64,000 nt of DNA from Vibrio cyclitrophicus (GTDB lineage: Bacteria > Pseudomonadota > Gammaproteobacteria > Enterobacterales > Vibrionaceae), in NCBI RefSeq assembly GCF_024347435.1, contig NZ_AP025480.1, forward strand, positions 558,001 to 622,000, given 5' to 3'. The first letter of the stretch is position 1, and each line of letters starts with the position of its first letter. Of this stretch, positions 57,434 through 64,000 are shown in pieces. The notes under the pieces were generated by a model that was not told the DNA's origin, did no database searches, and saw only the letters and a program-made list of their open reading frames with translations. The position numbers were made by a program, and so were the translations under genes.

Positions 57434-57922
57434 GGCAGGAGTAAGAAAACACCTTATCGATGAATTAATCAAACTCGTTTCCCGTCAAAAACGTTAAAAA
57501 CACACAACCCCACGTCATTAACGTCAAAATAGGGCGGATTGATGGTTTTTTGCGCGCAATTGTTAGAGTGATGTGACTCGCAGTTGAATTTGTAGTGATA
57601 CTTAATTGTTAGTACTTACTTACTTGAGGTTCATTTTATTATAGGGGGTTGTTTGGTTTTGATGTAATTGTAGATCTTGGTCACTTGCTAATTTTACGTT
57701 AAATTTCTCTAGAAAATTAAATCTGCCGTTCTGTTGTGACTCGCTTCTCAAACTGCAACAAAGAGTAGGGGAATAGTGAAATTCAGCCAAGAATAAGCTT
57801 AAAAATAGCGGTTGAACTAGTGATTGTTTAAGCTTGAGTAACGTGTCATTTTGCTTGTTTAATATCGTGAAAGAAGTGTATTTGAATAGACGTTATTGTG
57901 CTTTATCGCAAATGATACTCAC
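57434..57922. promoter_or_regulatory. Promoter/regulatory region of the chitobiose operon
   Basis: Non-coding, AT-rich, about 490 bp. It contains the phased direct repeats at 57483-57530, a -35-like TTGACG on the minus strand at 57482-57487 and a CRP-like TGTGA-N6-TCTCA at 57735-57750. In V. cholerae the corresponding promoter is bound by ChiS and SlmA; I cannot identify their sites from memory. Confidence 0.5.
57483..57530. promoter_or_regulatory. Phased direct repeats (candidate activator sites) in the chitobiose promoter
   Basis: Four copies of CGTYA: starts at 57483, 57492, 57513 and 57522. The spacing is 9, 21 and 9 bp, that is two pairs of 9-bp units set 30 bp apart (about three helical turns). 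Confidence 0.5.
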
Positions 57923-57946
57923 AAAAAAGCCCACGCTAGGTGGGCT
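57923..57946 (-). terminator. chiS terminator
   Basis: AGCCCAC-GCTAG-GTGGGCT; on the minus strand it is followed by six T. It is 35 nt beyond the chiS stop. Confidence 0.9.
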
Positions 57947-57980
57947 CCATGATTCACAGTGTTGTGATCTTACTTCAAGG

Positions 57981-60900
57981 TTAACTAGTCAGTAGTTTCT
58001 GTAGTTTATCCCTTAGCATCTCAATATGAGTTCTTTCTGGTGTTTGTTCTTTACAGTGCTCAAGTATGAATTCGATTGAGCTTAGTACCGTTCGCCAGCG
58101 AGGCGTTTTCGGTAGGGTTTCGACGCGTAGGTATTTGTCTAGCGTTCGAGTTTGCAGGGTGCTGCGGTCTAAATAGACGCGCCACAACCCACTTTTCTCT
58201 GCGAAGGCAAACTTGGTTTCACCAGTAACAGACTCCCAGTAGATGATGGCATTAGTCATGACATCGACTAGTACTTCACGCATCAGTTCTTGTTTGTTTT
58301 TACCTTCACCGCTCGCTTTATCAGCAAGGCGAGTAAACTCACCGCCAAGTTCCTTGAGCTGTTGTAGTTTATCTTTGTCACCTTCAAAGGCGTAGCTTGA
58401 AAGTGCTTCAACCGCGGTTTCAAGATTATTAACTCGGTTTGAGTTAACACCACCACCCACATTAAAGATATACATTGTGTCGAGCCCTGAGCCTTCAGGT
58501 AGCTTAAGGATATCACTTGGTATGCGCTGACGTGTGTCATCTATGTAGATATCAATATCACCACAGTAATGGGCTTGTTCCACTTTAAGATATTTAGGCG
58601 CGATTATCTCGTCGGCCATTGAACGCTTGAGTTGTTCTTGTCCACGTCTAAATAGTTTCGCTGCCGCTTCGTTGGCGAAGCGAATACGTTGGTCATCACG
58701 AATACATATAATGGCTTCAGGGGCTGATTCTAGTTGTTCTAGCAGTCGACCTTGAGTTTCCAACAGGTTAGCTTCAACCATAGCTCTATGCTTGAGTTCC
58801 AGTTGCAGTTGGTCGTTTTCAAGGCGTCTCTGTTCGGCTTTACTTGCTGATAGATGCGCTGTAATTCGAGCGGCCAGTTCTTGTTTGTTGAACGGTTTAG
58901 ATAAGTAGTCATTGGCACCTGCTTCGAAACCTCGAACACGGTCTTCTGCTTGGTTGAGTGCCGTTAGCATGATGATTGGTAACTGTGCATGATCGTATCG
59001 CTTACGAAGTGCTTCACAAACCTGATAGCCGCTCATACCTGGCATCATGATATCGAGCAGAAGTAGCTCTGGTTTCTCTTTCTCAATCAGTTCAATGGTT
59101 TCAGGGCCGTCACATGCGGTACGAACTCGGTAACCTTCCAATTTTAAGAAGCTGTCTAGCACGCGCAGGTTGACTGGCTCATCGTCAGCAATCACTAACA
59201 ACGGACCATTAGGGTCTTCGTTGATAACACTGTTTTCTTGCTGAGAGTTATCAATTAAATCTGGCGCTTGGAAGTGTGAGTAGCTCCCTGATTCATTGTA
59301 ACTATCCAATTCTTGTTGGGTAGCTAGAGGTAATGTGAAGCTGAAGGTTGTCCCAAGCATTGGTTGACTACTCACGTACAACGAGCCGCCCATTAGTTCA
59401 ATGAGCTGACGGCTAATGGATAACCCAAGCCCTGCACCTTGGCGATAGTTACTTGAATCTTGGCCTGCTTGAATCAGTGGTTCAAAGATGTGTTCAAGGT
59501 ATTCTGCTGGGATACCTTGACCTGTATCGACAACTTGTACACGAATGTTGTCGTCGATAACGCTTGCTGAGATAACAATCTTGCCTTCGGATGTGTACTT
59601 GATAGCATTGCCAACCAAGTTATACATGACTTGCTCAAGTCGTTGAGGATCGGATGAAACGAGCCCTAAATCACTCGGCACTTGGTTAATGATACGGATT
59701 GGTTTGTTACCTAACAGGTGATGAGATAACTCAAGTACCAAGCTGGTGGCAGCCGACAGGTCAACCGCTGACTTTTTAATGTCCAAGCTGCCATAACGCA
59801 TTTTGTGATAATCGAGAAGATCATCAACCAATGTTGCCAATCTCTGACCACTATTGATGATGATATCCAGTTGGTATTTCTGGCTGGCAGGAATAGGGCC
59901 GTTGGCACCAGATATCAGCGCTTCAGCAATACCAACCATGCCATGCAATGGCGTTCTCAATTCATGTGAGGTGGTGGCTAAGAACTCATCTTTCAGTTTA
60001 TTGGCCAGTTGCAACTCTTCGTTTTGCTTTTGAATGGTCTTAAGGTTGTCCTCTAGTTCATCGTTTTGGCTCTTGATCAGCTGCATTTTGTCACGAATCG
60101 ATCGCTGCATTCTTTCGAAACTCACCGCCAAGCGACCTATTTCATCTTTGCGTTCGGTATTGATCATGGTTTCATCAAGATCTCCCGCCGAGACTTTCTC
60201 GGCAGCCCACGTCAGTTTAAGTAGTGGGGAAGTGATAAAGTTAGACAGATAATGCGATGCGACAAATACAAGAATGATCGCTGTTAGCATAACGATCACG
60301 AAGATCTTTTCTAGCTGATGAATACGAGCAAAGGCTTCTTTTTCTGGAAGTTCCACGACCAAAGCCCATGTTGCGTATTTAAGATCAATAGGAGTGTAGG
60401 CTGCGATGATCGCTTGATCTTGAGTGTTATCAAACGTCCCAACGGCTGTTTCACCGGCAAGTGCCTTATCGACAACATCCAAACTCAAATTAATCGACTC
60501 TTGTGAGTGCGCAAGGCTGCGAGGCAAGTGATCGTCACCAACCAAAAGGGTTTGAATATTTGAGCGCTTATTTAAATCGGCGATCAGCTTAGTAATGCCG
60601 TTAATCGGTAGTCTAAACATCGCATAACTGTGTAGATAGCCCTGTTGTACGATAGGCGCACCTAACCATGCGGTTTGTTTTCCGTCTTCGTCTTTAAAGT
60701 CGGAAACAATAACGGGCGTGTAATCTTCGTTGGATTTACGTTTGTCTTTTACGTCTTTTGCTAAGCGTTGAAAGGTAACACCGAGATTTGAATCTTTGTA
60801 TTTTCCAGTCAGCAAATTGGTGCCGTAATCGTCATTTTTAAACACCGAATAAGCCACATTGCCGTTAATATCAACCAATAAGATATCGTCAAAATCGGAG

Positions 60901-61370
60901 CGTTTAAGCAGCTCTAGGTAAGCGTTATGGTAGCGCTTGTGCAGCAGACGATAACGTTCACTGCCTATAAAGCTGCTGGATTCTGGAAGAATCGATGTTT
61001 TAATTTGATCACCGGAGCCTTGGATGTAGCGTTGCTGAGCATTGCTACGTGCCTCGTCAATATCTAAACCGAGACGCTGGAAGGCGTTGATCAAACCATA
61101 AAAGCGTCCGCCACTGGCATTGGCCAATTCTGAGCGAACAAAGCCCATGACTTGGGATTCTTGAGCTTGCAGGTAATCGACAATTTGCTGCTGCTTAGTA
61201 TCACGAACCGAAACAAGGTGTGAGGTGCTTTGTTCCTGAAGATCCTGACTGTGCGATTGGAGGAAAAATATCGCGATAAGTGTCACTGGTGTAATACTGA
61301 GGACAAGAAATGCCAACATTAGGGTATTTTGAAGGCGCTTAAACTTCTGCTTACGATAGAATCTAAACAT
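57981..61370 (-). CDS. chiS: Chitin-sensing hybrid histidine kinase ChiS
   Basis: Membrane-bound one-protein regulator of the chitin utilisation programme. 1129 aa: membrane segment (about 17-37), periplasmic sensor (about 40-355), second membrane segment (about 355-375), HAMP, HisKA with His469 (TSHELRTPLHG), HATPase_c, receiver with Asp773 (LLLLDIMMPGMSG), a PAS-like segment and a C-terminal region (about 1010-1129). His469 is the same position as in V. cholerae ChiS, where the receiver Asp is 772. V. cholerae ChiS binds DNA directly at the chitobiose promoter through its C-terminus, and its periplasmic CBP represses it. chiS is transcribed separately, with its own terminator. Confidence 0.95.
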   Translation of the reverse strand: MFRFYRKQKFKRLQNTLMLAFLVLSITPVTLIAIFFLQSHSQDLQEQSTSHLVSVRDTKQQQIVDYLQAQESQVMGFVRSELANASGGRFYGLINAFQRLGLDIDEARSNAQQRYIQGSGDQIKTSILPESSSFIGSERYRLLHKRYHNAYLELLKRSDFDDILLVDINGNVAYSVFKNDDYGTNLLTGKYKDSNLGVTFQRLAKDVKDKRKSNEDYTPVIVSDFKDEDGKQTAWLGAPIVQQGYLHSYAMFRLPINGITKLIADLNKRSNIQTLLVGDDHLPRSLAHSQESINLSLDVVDKALAGETAVGTFDNTQDQAIIAAYTPIDLKYATWALVVELPEKEAFARIHQLEKIFVIVMLTAIILVFVASHYLSNFITSPLLKLTWAAEKVSAGDLDETMINTERKDEIGRLAVSFERMQRSIRDKMQLIKSQNDELEDNLKTIQKQNEELQLANKLKDEFLATTSHELRTPLHGMVGIAEALISGANGPIPASQKYQLDIIINSGQRLATLVDDLLDYHKMRYGSLDIKKSAVDLSAATSLVLELSHHLLGNKPIRIINQVPSDLGLVSSDPQRLEQVMYNLVGNAIKYTSEGKIVISASVIDDNIRVQVVDTGQGIPAEYLEHIFEPLIQAGQDSSNYRQGAGLGLSISRQLIELMGGSLYVSSQPMLGTTFSFTLPLATQQELDSYNESGSYSHFQAPDLIDNSQQENSVINEDPNGPLLVIADDEPVNLRVLDSFLKLEGYRVRTACDGPETIELIEKEKPELLLLDIMMPGMSGYQVCEALRKRYDHAQLPIIMLTALNQAEDRVRGFEAGANDYLSKPFNKQELAARITAHLSASKAEQRRLENDQLQLELKHRAMVEANLLETQGRLLEQLESAPEAIICIRDDQRIRFANEAAAKLFRRGQEQLKRSMADEIIAPKYLKVEQAHYCGDIDIYIDDTRQRIPSDILKLPEGSGLDTMYIFNVGGGVNSNRVNNLETAVEALSSYAFEGDKDKLQQLKELGGEFTRLADKASGEGKNKQELMREVLVDVMTNAIIYWESVTGETKFAFAEKSGLWRVYLDRSTLQTRTLDKYLRVETLPKTPRWRTVLSSIEFILEHCKEQTPERTHIEMLRDKLQKLLTS

Positions 61371-61549
61371 AAATTGGGTACTACTTTCCTTTGATGTACT
61401 GCTAAAAGGGGCGAAAACAAGTACAGAGAATAGAATTAACGGGTTCCAATTTAACGAAATTAACGAGTTTTTTTACTTTGACAAGTAAGTGGTATTTAAA
61501 GCGTGTGCAAAAGCTCATTTTTATAGAATTTTGACAAAAACATGAGCAG

Positions 61550-61576
61550 ACAGCGCAGATAATGACCCTGCGCTGT
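61550..61576 (-). terminator. Hairpin downstream of rsmC
   Basis: ACAGCGCAG / CTGCGCTGT, perfect 9-bp stem. On the minus strand TTTTTG follows only after 9 nt, so it may be a weak terminator. The rest of 61371-61549 is AT-rich and presumably holds the chiS promoter. Confidence 0.5.
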
Positions 61577-61586
61577 GCTAGATAGG

Positions 61587-62609
61587 TTATTTGTTTGCGT
61601 GATAGATCGCGAATTTAGTGGTCTTATTTAGAGTCGCGCATTTTCCAAACGCCTGTTCAATAATTGGAATATATTTTAAGAAACTGTTCGCAACAATAAT
61701 CATTTCACCAGAACGCTTCAAATGCTTAGGAGCCTGAGCAAGTAAGGTCTCAGTCGCGCTGTAGCTAGTGTCCAAACCTGAATGGAATGGTGGGTTACTG
61801 ATGATGAACTGGTAGTCTTCTGCAGTATCAGAATAGACATCTGAAGCGAAGACTTTACCCGTTAAACCATTCGCTTCGAGGGTCGCTTGGCTTGATGCGA
61901 CGGCAAATGCACTGATGTCGCACATTTCTAGATCGATATCAGGGTGACGAGATGCCATTACTGCGCCCAGTACGCCTGCACCACAGCCAAAGTCGAGTAC
62001 TTTGCCTTTTAGTTTTGGCAGGGTATCCAACAGAAGTTGGCTACCAACATCGAACTGACCGTGACTGAAGACGCCAGGCAGGCTTTTTACCGTCAGAGGT
62101 TGTTCATCAATGTTAACTGTGTAGGTCTTAAACCAGTCTTGCAGGTTGAACGCTTGTGGTTGCTCGAAGCATTGACCCCAGTAGAAAGAGCAACGACGTG
62201 CTGAATCGTATTTAACGACTTTGCCGTAAGGAGCAAACATCTTCTCGATGCTTTTCACGCCTGAACGGTTCTCACCAACCACGACGATCTCGGTATCTTT
62301 GCCTAGCTTGGCAAACAGCATCGCCAACAAAAATTCTGCTTCCGCTTTGGCTTTTGGCCAGTACAGCATCACTAAGTCAGCTTCGGTCTCTTCGGTAAAC
62401 TCTGAACCGTAAAAGCGTTGGATGCTGCTATAACCTTCAAGCTGACGGTAGTAGCTGTAATTAGAGGTGAATACAGATACAGATTCACAATGCTTGGCTA
62501 ACTCAACAGGGAACAAGTCTTCTGCCTCACCTGCAACTAAAACATGTTTGCCTTCAAAATAGGCGAGTTGGCGTTGAGCAATCTGGCTTGGGGCAATATA
62601 AGCTGACAT
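61587..62609 (-). CDS. rsmC: 16S rRNA (guanine-1207-N2)-methyltransferase
   Basis: Methylates G1207 of 16S rRNA in the 30S subunit. 340 aa from the ATG at 62609 ([31 protein letters not shown]), matching the family N-terminus; an in-frame codon at 62669 would add 20 residues. The degenerate N-terminal methyltransferase-like half is followed by the catalytic half with the SAM motif [13 protein letters not shown] and the NPPF motif ([11 protein letters not shown]). Confidence 0.93.
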   Translation of the reverse strand: MSAYIAPSQIAQRQLAYFEGKHVLVAGEAEDLFPVELAKHCESVSVFTSNYSYYRQLEGYSSIQRFYGSEFTEETEADLVMLYWPKAKAEAEFLLAMLFAKLGKDTEIVVVGENRSGVKSIEKMFAPYGKVVKYDSARRCSFYWGQCFEQPQAFNLQDWFKTYTVNIDEQPLTVKSLPGVFSHGQFDVGSQLLLDTLPKLKGKVLDFGCGAGVLGAVMASRHPDIDLEMCDISAFAVASSQATLEANGLTGKVFASDVYSDTAEDYQFIISNPPFHSGLDTSYSATETLLAQAPKHLKRSGEMIIVANSFLKYIPIIEQAFGKCATLNKTTKFAIYHANK

Positions 62610-62719
62610 AGGACACTCTGTTGAATCGTTAGCAAAAAATGAGGGCGGATTTTCGCATAATCCGCCCAAAGCTTGAAGTGTTTAATACTCGTTCGGCAAC
62701 CAAGTTGTCGAACCGTTGA

Positions 62720-63805
62720 TTAACTCTTGTCTTGCTGGTTTAAAAAGTCCTTAAACTCTTCATCGTAGATGTTGAATAGGACAATGGTAATCGCAAAAAT
62801 CAGTGGGCCGTAGATAAGACCAATTAGGCCAAACAGTTGAATACCACCTAACAGTGAGAAGAAGATCATTAGGGTATTCATGCCTGCGCTGCCTTGCATT
62901 AGCAGCGGACGCAGAAGGTTGTCAATTGAACCAACGATCGCCACACAGTAAACCGTTAGGAAAATTGCCCACGTGGTATCACCCGTTAGGAACAAGTAAG
63001 TTGCAGCTGGGATCCAGATTAATGCGGTTCCCACAACTGGGATGAAAGAGGCAAAGCCCATCATAGTGCCCCAGAATAGACCTGGGAAACCAGCAATCCA
63101 CATACCTAAACCGCCAGCAAAACCTTGCGCGATGGCGGTTAAGAATGAGCCCATTACTGCTGATTTAGATACTTGCTCTATCTCTGTTAGAAGTTTGTCT
63201 TCTTGGCTACGAGACAGCGGCAGAATATGACGAACCACACTGATGATTTTGTCGTGATCTCTTAATAAGAAGAACAGAACAAACAGCATCAAGAAGAAAT
63301 CCATCAAGAAATTGGTCGCATCACCAAGGATTTTTGCACTGATACCAACCAGTTTTGAGCCGAAGCTGGTCGCAAATTCACCGACTTTCTGTGCGATGGA
63401 TTGGGGATCAATGTTGTCAAAAGGTAGGTAGTTGTTGACGAACGACAAGGCTTTAACAACCAAAGGGTGTGCAAATAGAGTTTGAATGCCGCCATGTGTT
63501 ACCCATTGGTAGGTGTTTTGAGAAAACAAAGAGCCTTGCTGCACAATCGCTGCAAACACGGCTAATAAAGGGATAACAATAATAAAGGTCAAGATTACAC
63601 ATGAAAGTAGCGAAACGACGTTTTCTTTATTAGGGATCTTCTTTTCAAGCCACTCATGGATTGGGAACATCAATAGTGAAATGATAAAGGCCATCACGAT
63701 TGAGTTGACGTACGGCTCTATAAGCAAGTAACAAGCATAAGCCGCCGCAAGTAGGGCAATGATGATCACCCAGTGGCTAGTATTGATTTTGAGTTTTTCT
63801 GACAC
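62720..63805 (-). CDS. AI-2E family transporter (PerM-type permease)
   Basis: 361 aa, about eight membrane segments in the usual pattern: an N-terminal pair, a central amphipathic region (residues 75-150) and C-terminal helices including GGLGMWIAGFPGLFWGTMMGFASFIPVVGTALIWIP. The substrate is unknown; the family name comes from a disputed link to autoinducer-2 export, and other members are Na+/H+ antiporter-like. No quorum-sensing role should be assumed. Confidence 0.85.
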   Translation of the reverse strand: MSEKLKINTSHWVIIIALLAAAYACYLLIEPYVNSIVMAFIISLLMFPIHEWLEKKIPNKENVVSLLSCVILTFIIVIPLLAVFAAIVQQGSLFSQNTYQWVTHGGIQTLFAHPLVVKALSFVNNYLPFDNIDPQSIAQKVGEFATSFGSKLVGISAKILGDATNFLMDFFLMLFVLFFLLRDHDKIISVVRHILPLSRSQEDKLLTEIEQVSKSAVMGSFLTAIAQGFAGGLGMWIAGFPGLFWGTMMGFASFIPVVGTALIWIPAATYLFLTGDTTWAIFLTVYCVAIVGSIDNLLRPLLMQGSAGMNTLMIFFSLLGGIQLFGLIGLIYGPLIFAITIVLFNIYDEEFKDFLNQQDKS

Positions 63806-63881
63806 GTTAATGGTCTCTATATTTGCGTTCTGAGTTTATAATGGCTGCAAAACAGAGAGTTAGCAATGAGGAGTTTTGATT

Positions 63882-64000
63882 ATGGGGTGCTGTAATAAAG
63901 ATAAGAAATGCCAAGACGAAGAACAGCAAATAAAAAAAGAGATCCCTTGGTTCAGAATGTTCCTTGGTACCTTGATGCTGTTGGTTTTTCTTTTCTGGGA
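63882..64000 (+). CDS. Small Cys-rich N-terminus membrane protein, cut by the window end
   Basis: Frame MGCCNKDKKCQDEEQQ... is open to the last base (39 codons seen). GAGGAG lies 8 nt before the ATG, a strong ribosome binding site. A charged Cys-containing N-terminus (Cys3, Cys4, Cys10) is followed by PWFRMFLGTLMLLVFLFW, the start of a membrane helix. I do not recognise the family. It is divergent from the AI-2E-type gene. Confidence 0.65.
   Translation, partial: MGCCNKDKKCQDEEQQIKKEIPWFRMFLGTLMLLVFLFW

Noticed and set aside
57735-57750. CRP site far upstream of the chitobiose operon
   Set aside because: One mismatch in the core but more than 450 bp from the gene; kept only as a remark in the region entry.
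62720-63805. Autoinducer-2 exporter linked to the quorum regulator in this window
   Set aside because: The family name is historical and substrates differ; the gene is 50 kb from the regulator and shows no AI-2-specific evidence.

Overview
This is a chromosomal stretch from a marine gamma-proteobacterium of the genus Vibrio. The evidence is the combination of a HapR/LuxR/OpaR-family quorum-sensing regulator between lpdA and hpt, a PilA-B-C competence-type pilus cluster, and the complete chitobiose operon followed by the chitin sensor ChiS. Gene order resembles what I remember of V. parahaemolyticus and of two V. cholerae blocks. A Splendidus-clade species is plausible but not demonstrated. 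The window is almost entirely core genome: I see no phage, integrase, transposase, tRNA, rRNA or CRISPR array.

Layout. 1-3.4 kb: pilA-pilB-pilC (minus). 3.6-5.2 kb: nadC and ampD, divergent. 5.7-12.8 kb: pdhR-aceE-aceF-lpdA, preceded by two PdhR operators. 12.8-13.3 kb: a probable dispersed Vibrio palindromic element, the lpdA terminator, the terminator of the quorum regulator and a perfect 25-copy 7-bp tandem array that begins at that regulator's stop codon. 13.3-17.4 kb: luxR-type regulator, hpt, beta-carbonic anhydrase and a SulP transporter. 17.7-19.4 kb: yadGH ABC exporter. 19.5-25.7 kb: sfsA, dksA, gluQ and pcnB-folK-panB-panC (minus). 25.7-33 kb: hrpB-mrcB and a patatin/POTRA/barrel protein of type Vd autotransporter architecture. 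33.2-38.3 kb: acnB, yacL and glnK-amtB with a sigma-54 promoter. 38.6-42.5 kb: fbpABC iron uptake behind a Fur box. 42.5-57.3 kb: a ten-gene chitooligosaccharide uptake and breakdown operon (minus). 58-61.4 kb: chiS. 61.6-64 kb: rsmC, an AI-2E-family permease and the start of a small cysteine-rich protein cut by the window edge.

How the parts work together. Chitin oligosaccharides are bound by the periplasmic CBP and imported by the Opp-like transporter. They are then processed by chitobiose phosphorylase, GH20 hexosaminidase, GH9 glucosaminidase, GlcNAc kinase and a phosphohexomutase to GlcNAc-6-phosphate. CBP is also the known partner of ChiS. In vibrios chitin also induces the PilA pilus and competence, and the HapR/LuxR regulator is needed for DNA uptake, so this window holds the sensor, catabolic operon, quorum regulator and DNA-uptake pilus of one behaviour.

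The least explained signals are non-coding: the 25-copy heptamer in the 3' UTR of the quorum regulator; a 76-nt leader hairpin with a small Arg-rich reading frame and phased 9-bp direct repeats upstream of the chitobiose operon; a series of intercistronic hairpins within that operon; and a terminator stem that doubles as an NtrC-like site upstream of glnK-amtB. All functional calls are from reading the sequence and family knowledge; no database search was run.
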